Source: an uncultured Gemmatimonadota bacterium
Lineage (GTDB): Bacteria; Gemmatimonadota; Gemmatimonadetes; Gemmatimonadales; Gemmatimonadaceae
DNA length: 64,000 bases
Direction: 5' to 3'
Assembly: GCA_903910555.1 (NCBI GenBank)
Contig: CAIVZZ010000006.1
Span: 1 to 64,000 of the forward strand
Numbering within the stretch: the stretch's first letter is position 1; every line of letters begins with the position of its first letter. The notes beneath the pieces were generated by a model that was given only the letters and a program-made list of their open reading frames with translations, was not told the DNA's origin and did no database searches. A program made the translations under genes and the position numbers. This document shows, one piece after another, positions 55,992 to 64,000 of the stretch.

Positions 55992-56974
55992 GCCAGCGCA
56001 CCGGCGCGCGCGAGCGCGCGCATCAGCGTCCGTTTGGCGAGTTCGATCTTAAACGCGTTGCGCGCGCGCGGGACGGCGCCTTCGAGTGCGGCCATCGCGG
56101 CGGCATGATATGCCGCCGATCCGGCCGTTTTGCCGACGAGCGCACTCTCCGCGGCCTGCGACCGCCACGGCTTCGTGGCGACACCGCCGAGCGCGACACG
56201 CGCGTCGCGAATGATGCCGTCACGTATATCGAGCGCGACGGCCGCCGACGCGAGCGCGAAGGCGTACGAGCGGCGGTCGCGCACTTTCAGATAGACCGAT
56301 CGCGTCGCGAATGGCAATCGCGGAATGTCGATTCCGACGATCAACTCGCCGTGCTGCAGCGCGGTCTCCCGTTCGGGATGCGCGCCGGGCACGAGATGAA
56401 AGATCGAGAATGGAAGTGCTCGATCACCGGATGGTCCGTGGATCCGCACGATCGCGCCGAGCGCGGCCAGCGCGACGCACATGTCGGACGCGTGCGTCGC
56501 GATGCAGTGATCGCTGGCGCCGAGGACCGCATGGATCCGGTTCTGTCCATGCAGCGCCGAGCAGCCGGAGCCCGGGTCGCGCTTATTGCACGGCGTTGCG
56601 GTATCGCGGAAATACCAACAGCGCGTGCGCTGGAGAATGTTTCCTCCGGTCGTTGCCATGTTGCGCAGTTGCGGCGATGCGCCGGCCAGCAATGCCTGCG
56701 AGAGCACGGGGTACCGCGCCTGAATCAGCATGTGATTCGCGAGATCGCTGTTCCGCACCATCGCGCCCACGCGAATGCCGCCGTCGGGGAGCTCCTCAAC
56801 TTTTGCGAGCGGCAGGCGGGTGATATCCACCAGTTGTGCCGGATGCTCGACATTCAGTTTCATGAGGTCGATGAGCGTTGTGCCGCCCGCGATGAACGCG
56901 GCGGCGGGATCGGTGGCCGCAATCCGGCGTGCCGTTGGCTCGTCGGCTGCGAGCGTGTAGAGGAATGGATGCAT
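55988..56974 (-). CDS. FAD subunit of the aldehyde oxidoreductase (PaoB-like, with FeS insertion)
   Basis: 328 residues. FAD site AGGTTLIDLMK (about 30-40) and TTGGNILQ (about 118-125), then an insertion with Cys at RCWYF, TPCNKR and GSGCSAL, matching the extra [4Fe-4S] cluster of PaoB and 4-hydroxybenzoyl-CoA reductase beta subunits. C-terminal CO-dehydrogenase flavoprotein domain. Transfers electrons from the FeS subunit. Sits between the 2Fe-2S (6 bp away) and Mo subunits. Confidence 0.9.
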   Translation of the reverse strand: MHPFLYTLAADEPTARRIAATDPAAAFIAGGTTLIDLMKLNVEHPAQLVDITRLPLAKVEELPDGGIRVGAMVRNSDLANHMLIQARYPVLSQALLAGASPQLRNMATTGGNILQRTRCWYFRDTATPCNKRDPGSGCSALHGQNRIHAVLGASDHCIATHASDMCVALAALGAIVRIHGPSGDRALPFSIFHLVPGAHPERETALQHGELIVGIDIPRLPFATRSVYLKVRDRRSYAFALASAAVALDIRDGIIRDARVALGGVATKPWRSQAAESALVGKTAGSAAYHAAAMAALEGAVPRARNAFKIELAKRTLMRALARAGALA

Positions 56975-56980
56975 GGTTCG

Positions 56981-57598
56981 TTATCCTCGCGCGGTGGCGG
57001 TGCGAACGTCTTGTACGGCGGCGACAATGTTCGGGTATGCGCCGCAGCGGCAGATGTTGCCGCTCATGCACTCGCGCACATCGTCGTCCGCGGGGCCGCA
57101 TGGCTCGTTGAGGAGCGCGACCGCCGACATGATCTGGCCGGGCGTGCAGTAACCGCATTGAAGGCCGTCGCGGTCGATGAACGCTTGCTGCATCGGATGC
57201 AGCGTGTCGCCGCGGGCGAGTCCTTCGATTGTGGTGACCGGCTGGTCCTGCGCCATGACGGCGAGCGTCAGGCAGGCGAGGACGCGCCGACCGTTCAGGT
57301 GCACCGTGCACGCGCCACACTGTCCGTGATCGCACCCTTTCTTCGATCCCGTCAGGTGCATCGACTCGCGCAGTGCGTCGAGCAGCGTCGTGCGCGGGTC
57401 GAGCGTGAGGCGGACTGTTGTGCCGTTCACCGTGAGCGCGACTGGTATGTCAGGCGGCGGGGTCAGCGTTGGCGGCGGCGCGCCTGGCGGTGAGTGCGGC
57501 GACGCGGCATCGGCGCGCGCAGTACCTGGCGCGAGCACACTCGCGAGCGCAGTCGTCACGACGGTTCCGATGAACTCCCGGCGATTTGGATCGTCCAT
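56981..57598 (-). CDS. Tat-exported [2Fe-2S] subunit of the aldehyde oxidoreductase (PaoA-like)
   Basis: 205 residues. Twin-arginine leader NRREFIGTVVTTALASVLAPG. After a Pro-rich linker comes a plant-ferredoxin-type cluster (CDHGQCGACTVHLNGRRVLAC) and the second cluster (CGYCTPGQ ... CMSGNICRCGAY). First gene of the operon; it carries the whole complex through the Tat pathway if it behaves like PaoA. Confidence 0.9.
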   Translation of the reverse strand: MDDPNRREFIGTVVTTALASVLAPGTARADAASPHSPPGAPPPTLTPPPDIPVALTVNGTTVRLTLDPRTTLLDALRESMHLTGSKKGCDHGQCGACTVHLNGRRVLACLTLAVMAQDQPVTTIEGLARGDTLHPMQQAFIDRDGLQCGYCTPGQIMSAVALLNEPCGPADDDVRECMSGNICRCGAYPNIVAAVQDVRTATARG

Positions 57599-57766
57599 GA
57601 AGTCGTTGCGGGTGATGGTCGCGGTTCCGGCCGCGCTTTTCGTGAACCCACAGTGAGGATACAGCCGCGCGATTCGGCTATGCCATCGCTCGAAAGGCTG
57701 ACTCGTATCACCCGTTCGTATCAGCCGGTGCGTGCGGGGGTTTGCTGCGTCGGCATCGTTTTGTCA

Positions 57767-57795
57767 TTGACCGCCGATGCAAATGTGCTTACTGT
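57767..57795 (+). promoter_or_regulatory. mazEF promoter
   Basis: -35 TTGACC (57767-57772), 17-bp spacer, -10 TACTGT (57790-57795). The expected transcription start is at or next to the A of the mazE ATG (57802), so the message may be leaderless. The rest of 57599-57766 holds no gene. Confidence 0.5.
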
Positions 57796-57801
57796 TATTA
57801 C

Positions 57802-58146
57802 ATGGAAATCACTCATTTGAAAGTTGCCCGCATCGGTAACTCCCGCGGAGTCCGGATTCCAGCGACGACGCTCGAGCGCTACCGGATCGGTGACAGCGTC
57901 ATCATGGAAGAGCGAGCGGAAGGGATCCTGCTTCGCCCCATCCGCGCCGTCGGCACGAAGCTCTCTTGGGAAGACACAGCGCGCGCGATGGCGGACGAGC
58001 CGGAGAACTGGAGCGCGTGGGACGAAGTGCTGTCCGATGGTCTCGAACAGATACCGTGGGATTCGCCGTTGCCCGTCAAGCGCGTCGCTGAAAAGAAGCG
58101 TGCATATCCGGCGCGGAGCCCCGCAGCAAAGCGCTCAAAGAAATGA
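57802..58146 (+). CDS. mazE: MazE-like antitoxin (AbrB/SpoVT fold)
   Basis: 114 residues from ATG 57802, preferred to a longer frame at 57742 because the AbrB fold begins here (LKVARIGNSRGVRIPATTLERYRIGDSVIMEERAEGILLRP). The C-terminal half (KLSWEDTARAMADEPENW ... IPW) should bind the toxin; the tail is Lys/Arg-rich. Overlaps mazF by ATGA. There is no Shine-Dalgarno, in line with a leaderless start. Confidence 0.88.
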   Translation: MEITHLKVARIGNSRGVRIPATTLERYRIGDSVIMEERAEGILLRPIRAVGTKLSWEDTARAMADEPENWSAWDEVLSDGLEQIPWDSPLPVKRVAEKKRAYPARSPAAKRSKK

Positions 58147-58463
58147 AGCGCTACGAAATCCGCTGGGCGCAACTCGATCCCACCAAGGGCGCCGAGATGG
58201 CAAAGACACGTCCCGTGGTGGTCGTCAGCCTCGACGCGCTGAATGCGCGGCTGCAAACCGTCACCGTGTGTCCGCTGACCTCACAATTGCACGGAGCATG
58301 GCGCACGCGTCTCGAGGTCCGTGTCGCCGGCAAACGCGCTGAGATTGCGGTGGATCAGATTCGTACCGTCAGTAAGGCGCGCCTCGGTTCCAAGATGGGT
58401 GCGCTCACGCCGGCCGAGGCCGGAAGCCTCCGGCGTCTGATCACGGAGATGTACGGCGAGTAG
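58143..58463 (+). CDS. mazF: MazF/PemK-family mRNA interferase
   Basis: 106 residues. Starts MKRYEIRWAQLDPTKGAEMAKTRPVVVVS, the PemK-like core with the active-site Arg after K-T; later strands include VTVCPLTSQ and RVAGKRAEIAVDQIRTVSKARL. Sequence-specific RNase held by MazE. Overlaps mazE by four bases and the convergent FAD oxidoreductase by 23 bp at the 3' end. Confidence 0.92.
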   Translation: MKRYEIRWAQLDPTKGAEMAKTRPVVVVSLDALNARLQTVTVCPLTSQLHGAWRTRLEVRVAGKRAEIAVDQIRTVSKARLGSKMGALTPAEAGSLRRLITEMYGE

Positions 58464-60084
58464 GCGCGTCCATTCCCGGCGGCGGTCGATTCGGCCGCCG
58501 CGTGCTGTCTGCGGGCACGGCCGGCGCCGGCGGCGGATATTCCATCGACGGAATCTTGAACGCCTTCACGAGTTTCGGATCGCCGTCGACTCCGAGAATT
58601 CTGCTCGAAGCGTAAGCGCCGATCTTCGGGCACATCTTGAAGCCTTCGGAATTTCCGCCGGCGACAATCCAGCAGTTCGACATCGCCGGATGCGTGTCGA
58701 CAATAAAATCGCCGCTTGAAGTAGACTCGTAGTGGCACGAGTGCGTCTGCGAAACCGGCGCGCCTTTCAGTGCAGGGAACCGATGTTCGATGAAACGGCG
58801 TGATCCGTCGATGCGCGTTTGATCGGCCCAGCGATCACTCGTGTCGGGATCTTGCTGCGCGAGCGGAACGTCGGCTTGCTGGCCGCCACGTCCGCCTCCG
58901 GCTCCGCCGGCGCCAGCAGCTCCGCCGCCGCCACCACCGCCGCCACCGCCGCGAGCAGCGCCCGCAGCTGCTGCACCGGCCGCAGGTGCCGCGCCCGGAG
59001 CCGGCGTCGTGCCCGGCGGTCCCGCAGGCGCACCCGGCGCGCGCTCGGCGCCGCGCACACGAAATCCACGATTGTCCACCGGCAGCGCCGCCCAGCCGGT
59101 CACGCCTGGGAAGTTGTAGCTCGGCAAATTCGGAAAGGTGAACCGCTGATCATTCACCGGCGTGGCGAAGTAGACCACGTATCCGATCGGCACTCTTGTT
59201 TTCTTGGCGAGAATATCCGGAAAGGTTTTTCCCATCCACGGGCCAACCGCCCACACGAACGTGTCGGCGCGCAGCGTCTGACCGGTGTCCAAATTAATTT
59301 CGTCGAGTTTCCCGCCTGACATTTTCCCGGGCGTCGCGCGGCCGATGACGATTTTGCCGCCGAGTGTTTCGAATGCGGCGGCGGCGGCCTGTGCGGAGCG
59401 GCGTGCACGCACGATTCCCGCGTCGGGTTCGTACAGCACGGCCGTTATGTCGTCCATCGAAATCACCGGAAACGCTTTTCGCACGTCGGCGGGATTCAGC
59501 ACTTCGTACGGAATCTTGTGCTTGTCCCACCAGACTTTCGTGCGCAGCTGAAAGTTGTCCCACTCGCTGCGCATGATCAGATCGCCTGTGACGTGGAAGA
59601 GATTCAGACGAAAATGCTTTCCCCATTCGTCATCGAACGCCTTCCACATTCCCATGGCGTCGCGCGCCCAGAGCGTCCACGTTTCGCCCTGCTCACCCGG
59701 GCGATCGCCGTAGGACGAACGCACACCGCGTGTTTCGTCGCCCGAAGTCGAGCGCGCGTTTCCCGGGCCGTATGCATCGACGAGCGTAACCTTGTGCCCT
59801 TTCTGAATCAGATTCAGCGCGGTAAACGCGCCCCACCCGCCGGCGCCGATGACCACGATATCAGCCGACGCGCTTGTCGCGCGCGGCATCACGATCGACT
59901 TCGGCAGCGCGCTCTCGATCCGCCGCGGAATGTCGCTCCCGCCCACCATAAACAGCCCCGCGCCGGCACCCGCAAAGCGCAGAAACTCGCGCCTTGGCAA
60001 AGCGCCATCGGCCGGCCCGTCGGGAGCGGTGCTCCGTGCGGTCGGCTCGGGAATCGGGGTCGGATCGATCGGCTCGTCGGTCAT
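58441..60084 (-). CDS. Tat-exported FAD-dependent oxidoreductase (DAO family) with low-complexity insert
   Basis: About 547 residues from ATG 60084. Twin-arginine leader LPRREFLRFAGAGAGLF (about 30-46), then a Rossmann FAD motif DIVVIGAGGWGAFTALNL and the DAO-family body, closest in feel to monomeric sarcosine oxidases. Around residues 342-410 an Ala/Pro/Gly-rich stretch with about ten consecutive Gly splits the substrate domain; it is likely a disordered surface loop. The C-terminal tail is Pro-rich. Divergent from the cytochrome c gene, a plausible electron acceptor. Confidence 0.85.
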   Translation of the reverse strand: MTDEPIDPTPIPEPTARSTAPDGPADGALPRREFLRFAGAGAGLFMVGGSDIPRRIESALPKSIVMPRATSASADIVVIGAGGWGAFTALNLIQKGHKVTLVDAYGPGNARSTSGDETRGVRSSYGDRPGEQGETWTLWARDAMGMWKAFDDEWGKHFRLNLFHVTGDLIMRSEWDNFQLRTKVWWDKHKIPYEVLNPADVRKAFPVISMDDITAVLYEPDAGIVRARRSAQAAAAAFETLGGKIVIGRATPGKMSGGKLDEINLDTGQTLRADTFVWAVGPWMGKTFPDILAKKTRVPIGYVVYFATPVNDQRFTFPNLPSYNFPGVTGWAALPVDNRGFRVRGAERAPGAPAGPPGTTPAPGAAPAAGAAAAGAARGGGGGGGGGGAAGAGGAGGGRGGQQADVPLAQQDPDTSDRWADQTRIDGSRRFIEHRFPALKGAPVSQTHSCHYESTSSGDFIVDTHPAMSNCWIVAGGNSEGFKMCPKIGAYASSRILGVDGDPKLVKAFKIPSMEYPPPAPAVPADSTRRPNRPPPGMDAPTRRTSP

Positions 60085-60239
60085 TTCTCTGATGCGCGTG
60101 GGAAGCACAAAACTGATACCAAGTGGTTATGAAAATCAAACCGCGGCGGGAGGTACGCCCTGACGGTCGCGAATCGGCTGCGCAATTGTTAAATAGGGTG
60201 GGCGAAGCGTGGGCCTACCAACGGAGAGGATCGATACGC

Positions 60240-60740
60240 GTGAATCGCCGAACCATCCTGGCATCTGCGATACTGCTCGCGACATACGCGTGCGCGACAG
60301 CGCCGAATGTCCGGTCGCCGTTGGGCGCGTATCTATCGCCGAACGCCAAGACAGGCCCAACAGTCCCGCTCCGCGTTGATCCGAACGCGCGCGTGATACT
60401 CTCCGGCGCGGCCGGGCTACCGGCAGCGCAGTTTCTCGCATCTCAGGCCACGCGCGGCGCCGCGATTTATTCGCGAACCTGCGACACCTGCCACGGCGCG
60501 GGAACGCTCGTCGGAGCGACGTTCGTGCAGTCGTGGAACAACCGCCGCGTGTACGATCTCTACGCGGTTGTCCGCAGCACGATGCCGCTCGACAACCCCG
60601 GCGGCCTGAAAGACGGCGAGTACCTCGACGTGGTCGCGTACCTATTGCAGGCGAACAAACAGCAGACCGACCGGCCGGATTCGCTCAAGAGCGATACGCT
60701 CTCGATGAGGGGCACGAGGATCGCGGTCAGCGCTCCGTGA
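60240..60740 (+). CDS. c-type cytochrome, probable lipoprotein
   Basis: 166 residues from GTG 60240 with GGAGAGGA upstream; longer frames start in unlikely sequence. The N-terminal leader ends LLATYAC, compatible with a lipobox. One haem motif, CDTCHG, near residue 81, and a likely axial Met in STMPLDNPG. Class-I cytochrome with a single haem; could take electrons from the divergently encoded FAD oxidoreductase or the PaoABC-like complex. Ends about 40 bp before a kinase. Confidence 0.85.
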   Translation: MNRRTILASAILLATYACATAPNVRSPLGAYLSPNAKTGPTVPLRVDPNARVILSGAAGLPAAQFLASQATRGAAIYSRTCDTCHGAGTLVGATFVQSWNNRRVYDLYAVVRSTMPLDNPGGLKDGEYLDVVAYLLQANKQQTDRPDSLKSDTLSMRGTRIAVSAP

Positions 60741-60780
60741 GCATTACCGGCGCGTCAGGGTTCCGGCGGTAGCGCGCGAT

Positions 60781-63222
60781 ATGGACCTCCGCGACCAACT
60801 CCAGAACACACTCGGCAGCTCTTACACCCTCGAGCGCGAGCTCGGCGGCGGTGGGATGTCGCGCGTGTTCGTCGCAGAGGAAACGTCGCTCGGTCGCAAG
60901 GTCGTCGTAAAAGTTCTGCCGCACGATATGGCGGCCGGCGTTTCGATCGAGCGATTCAAGCGCGAGATCGCGCTCGCGGCCCGGCTTCAGCATCCGCACA
61001 TCGTGCCGCTCCTTTCCGCTGGGGATTCCGAAGGGTTGCCGTACTTCACCATGCCGCTGATCGAGGGCGAATCGCTGCGCGGCCGCATCGCGAAAGTTGG
61101 CGAGCTGCCTATTGCCGAGGGGCTGCGCATTCTGCGTGAAGTGGCAAGCGCGCTCGACTACGCGCACGAGAAGGGGATCGTCCATCGCGACATCAAGCCC
61201 GATAACGTGCTGTTGAGTCGTGGCAGCGCGATGGTCACGGATTTCGGCGTAGCGAAGGCGCTGTCGGAATCGAGCAACGCCGAGTTCAGCGGCGTGACGT
61301 CGCTTGGCGTCGCCCTCGGTACGCCGGCCTATATGTCGCCCGAGCAGGCGACGGCTACCCCGAATATCGACGCGCGCACTGACATCTACGCGCTCGGCGT
61401 GATGGCGTACGAATTATTCGCGGGCCGCCCGCCATTTTCAGGACGATCACCGCAAGCGGTCCTCGCCGCGCAGGTCACCGAAGCACCCGAGCCGGTGCAG
61501 CGGTTGAGGCCGACGCTGCCACCGTCGCTTTCCGCGTTGATCATGCGCTGTCTCGAAAAGCGGCCGGCGGATCGTCCACAGACCGCGGCGGAAGTCGTGC
61601 ACGCGCTCGACACGATCACGACGCCGAGCGGCGGAACGCAGCCGGCGTTGGCAATCCCGAGTGGTGAGGCGGCAGCTGCGTCGCCTGCGCCGAATCGCGC
61701 GATGCCGGTGATGATCGGCGCGATCGTCTTGCTGGCGATTGTTGGCGGAGTGTACGCGATGAAGGGCCGCGGTGGCGGCGCTGTGGCCTCGGGTGCGAAG
61801 TCGCTCGCCGTGCTCGCGTTCGAAAACAAGAGTCGCGACAGCAGCTTCGACTATCTCGCGGACGGGATGAGCGACGAAGTGCGGAGTTCGCTCACCAACG
61901 TGCCGGGGCTGTCCGTAAAGGCGCGCGGCTCGTCGACGCATTTCAAGAGCGGCGAGGCGGACATTCACGACGTCGCCTCGAAGCTCGATGTGCAGTCCGT
62001 GCTCACCGGCACGCTGAGCAAGAGCGGCACGAAGTTTCGTTTGGTCGCCGAGTTGGTGAGCGCGTCGAGCGGAAACGCGATCTGGAGTGGCACGTACGAG
62101 CGCGCCGCCGATCAAATGGCCGCGGTGCAGGATTCGATCTCGCGCGCGGTGGTTGCGGCACTGCATATCGGCGCGGCCGCGGCCGCCATCGAAACGGTCG
62201 GCGGGAGCGAGGCGCGCGGGACGAACGATCTCGAAGCGTACGACCTGTTCCTGCGCGGCCAGCATCTGCTCGGGGCGTATTCCGACAGTTCGGAATTTCA
62301 CGCGCGCGACTATTTCAAACTCGCCGTCGCAAAGGATCCGCAATTTGCACGCGCGCATGCGTGGCTCTCGCTCGCGTACCTCACTCTTGCCGGTACCGGG
62401 CTCGTCGAGCGCGCCTCGACGATATCGCTGGCGCGAGCCAGTCTCGCGAAGGCAATCGCGCTAGACTCGACGATGACCGCCGTGATCCTCGCCAAGTCGA
62501 GCATGCTTGCCGCCGAGTTCAAGTTCGCCGAGCAGGATCGGCTGATCGCGACGGCGTTGCGCGCGCACCCTGAAGACGACGAACTGCGCGGCGAACGTGT
62601 CTCCACGCTGCTCAATGTTGCCAGCGAGCAAGAAGCGCTGGCCGCCGCGAAGCAGGTGCGGCAGCGCAACCCGCTTGACGGTCGCAATCTCCTCGAGCTG
62701 CAGTATTTGCTCTATGTGAACCACGACTATGCCGGCGCGGTCAACGCGACGAAGGATCTTCTGGAGTTGAACCCGCGCGACATCGCGGCGTACCAGAACC
62801 TTGGCCTGGCTGAGGTCTTCCTGGGCCATCCTGACAGCGCGGTTACGGCGCTGGAGAAATCGGTGCAGATCGATCCCACGTTGTATGGGGGCCGGATATA
62901 CCTGATCTTTGGTTACGCCGCCGCAGGGCGATGGAAGGACGCCGAGGCGGCGCGCGCGCAGTTGGCGAAAGAGAGTGGCAGCAATTCGCCGAACTTTCAG
63001 CGCGGCTATGTCAATCTTGCGTTCGGAAAGTTTGACGACGCTGCGAACGATTTCGCCCGCAGTCTCGCCGAATTCGAACCGCTCGTGCTGACGAACGACC
63101 TTCCGTGCGACCCTGTGTTCGATCCGCTCAAATCGAATCCGCGATTCACGAAGGCGGTGACCGCGATCTGGCCGAACATGTGCCCTGCGGCGTCGAAGTG
63201 GCCGATCAAGCCCCGCGGCTAG
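60781..63222 (+). CDS. Ser/Thr protein kinase with TolB-like domain and TPR repeats
   Basis: 813 residues. Kinase (about 15-275): GGGGMSRVF, Lys44, HRD 135-137 ([12 protein letters not shown]), DFG 154-156, GTPAYMSPEQ. One TM at about 311-330. A FlgO/TolB-like domain follows (SLAVLAFENKSRDSSFDYLADG from about 341, VLTGTLSKSGTKFRLVAELV), as seen behind adenylate cyclases, and then TPR helices to the end. N-terminus nearly identical to the kinase at 46775 while the sensor differs. No own regulator seen. Confidence 0.92.
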   Translation: MDLRDQLQNTLGSSYTLERELGGGGMSRVFVAEETSLGRKVVVKVLPHDMAAGVSIERFKREIALAARLQHPHIVPLLSAGDSEGLPYFTMPLIEGESLRGRIAKVGELPIAEGLRILREVASALDYAHEKGIVHRDIKPDNVLLSRGSAMVTDFGVAKALSESSNAEFSGVTSLGVALGTPAYMSPEQATATPNIDARTDIYALGVMAYELFAGRPPFSGRSPQAVLAAQVTEAPEPVQRLRPTLPPSLSALIMRCLEKRPADRPQTAAEVVHALDTITTPSGGTQPALAIPSGEAAAASPAPNRAMPVMIGAIVLLAIVGGVYAMKGRGGGAVASGAKSLAVLAFENKSRDSSFDYLADGMSDEVRSSLTNVPGLSVKARGSSTHFKSGEADIHDVASKLDVQSVLTGTLSKSGTKFRLVAELVSASSGNAIWSGTYERAADQMAAVQDSISRAVVAALHIGAAAAAIETVGGSEARGTNDLEAYDLFLRGQHLLGAYSDSSEFHARDYFKLAVAKDPQFARAHAWLSLAYLTLAGTGLVERASTISLARASLAKAIALDSTMTAVILAKSSMLAAEFKFAEQDRLIATALRAHPEDDELRGERVSTLLNVASEQEALAAAKQVRQRNPLDGRNLLELQYLLYVNHDYAGAVNATKDLLELNPRDIAAYQNLGLAEVFLGHPDSAVTALEKSVQIDPTLYGGRIYLIFGYAAAGRWKDAEAARAQLAKESGSNSPNFQRGYVNLAFGKFDDAANDFARSLAEFEPLVLTNDLPCDPVFDPLKSNPRFTKAVTAIWPNMCPAASKWPIKPRG

Positions 63223-63236
63223 ATTTGCTCTGACAA

Positions 63237-64000
63237 ATGACTGAGAACACCCCACCGAAAGGCGAAAAACGCTACGACCGCTCACTCGTCGAGGGACACC
63301 TCCCTTCAGCGGTCTGGAAGCTCGCGTGGCCCACCATGCTCGCCAACATCATCGGCGGGATGCAGGGCGTGATCGATCATGCGCTCGTCGGCAACTTTGT
63401 GGGCTTCACCGGCAACGCCGCCGTCGGCGTGAGCTGGCAGATTTTTCTCGTCGTGATCGTCTTCATATCGTCGCTCTTCACCGGCATGAGCGTGCTCGTC
63501 GCGCGCTTTGCCGGCGCGGGCGATCACGAGAAAGTCGATCGCACCGTCTATCAGGCGTTCCTCACAGCGATCATCATCTCTCTCGGCGTGCTCGCGCCCG
63601 CAGGATATTTCCTGGCGCCGCATCTGCTGGGAATGGTGAACGCATCGGCGGCGGTGCAGGCAGAGGCACTTCCATTTCTTCGCACGATGTTCGTGTTCAG
63701 CCTCGGCATGATGATCTTCTTCATGCTCGCTGGTGCTCTTAGGTCCGCGGGTGACGCCAGAACTCCCATGGTTCTCGGCATCACGACCACCGTGCTCAAC
63801 ATCTTATTCAACATCGTGCTCATTCGCGGCTTGGGTCCGATCCCCGCGTACGGCACTCGAGGCGCTGCGATGGGCACAGCCACCGCGTTCGGTCTCGTCG
63901 CGATTTACTCGCTGTACAAGCTGCTCGCGGGCGGATGGGTGATCTCGTTTCCCAAACATGAAGGGTTCGCGCCCGACTGGACGATTATTAAATCGCTGTT
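63237..64000 (+). CDS. MATE-family efflux transporter, 5' part (cut by window end)
   Basis: 254 codons visible from ATG 63237, open to the window end. After a short polar leader come repeated TM segments; LAWPTMLANIIGGMQGVIDHALVG and AGALRSAGDARTPMVLGITTT are MatE_N-type motifs (membrane sensor of Na+/H+-driven drug export). The start lies 12 bp after the kinase stop. The rest of the protein (normally about 450 residues) lies outside. Confidence 0.9.
   Translation, partial: MTENTPPKGEKRYDRSLVEGHLPSAVWKLAWPTMLANIIGGMQGVIDHALVGNFVGFTGNAAVGVSWQIFLVVIVFISSLFTGMSVLVARFAGAGDHEKVDRTVYQAFLTAIIISLGVLAPAGYFLAPHLLGMVNASAAVQAEALPFLRTMFVFSLGMMIFFMLAGALRSAGDARTPMVLGITTTVLNILFNIVLIRGLGPIPAYGTRGAAMGTATAFGLVAIYSLYKLLAGGWVISFPKHEGFAPDWTIIKSL

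Overview
The window is GC-rich chromosomal DNA from a diderm bacterium, most likely a Gemmatimonadota member. This is inferred from gene style and not from a 16S or marker-tree test. The evidence is: three Ser/Thr kinases with identical catalytic architecture but different sensor tails; a PadR plus stand-alone (ADOP-type) ABC permease pair; a Big2-domain lipoprotein protease; outer-membrane proteins (TolC-like, TonB receptor, beta-barrel); Tat and lipoprotein signals; and frequent GTG/TTG starts with 1-4 bp gene overlaps.

Layout. 1-146: 5' part of an IS3-type transposase OrfA running off the window. 217-392: sixteen copies of an 11-bp tandem repeat in three ordered blocks. 510-10756: metal-homeostasis region, with a CzcCBA-type RND efflux operon (minus), two small Cys/His exported proteins, a His/Met-tailed outer-membrane protein and a TonB receptor. 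10852-12885: metalloprotease-like lipoprotein. 12872-24435: a twelve-gene minus-strand run, mostly translationally coupled: lepA, glycosyltransferase 9, ROK kinase, PfkB kinase, a GHKL/STAS regulatory trio, a trans-sulfuration enzyme, ftsE, ftsX, envC-like, nfo. 24651-34594: plus-strand DUF58, BatA-like, mfd, two parvulin-type chaperones (the second surA), pdxA. 34680-41040: CNNM/CBS protein, CDF transporter, a PilT with a duplicated N-domain, typA and a very acidic small protein. 41095-44930: tRNA-Ile followed by perfect 54-bp repeats that each carry the tRNA 3' end, then a PadR/ABC-permease cassette, then a second copy of the tRNA 3' half. 45063-45621: VapBC. 46088-52602: membrane protein and two kinases. 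52636-57598: LytM-like lipoprotein and a periplasmic PaoABC-like aldehyde oxidoreductase. 57802-60740: MazEF, Tat-exported FAD oxidoreductase, cytochrome c. 60781-64000: third kinase and a MATE transporter cut by the window end.

The most unusual signals are non-coding. Three long palindromes at gene junctions (22561-22632, 34576-34698, 38598-38748) have arms built from heptanucleotide repeats. One of them supplies the same last five residues and the stop codon to two converging genes. The second signal is the tRNA-Ile 3'-end duplication, which looks like an attL/attR pair around a 3.6-kb cassette that has no integrase. No CRISPR array, rRNA or phage genes were seen.
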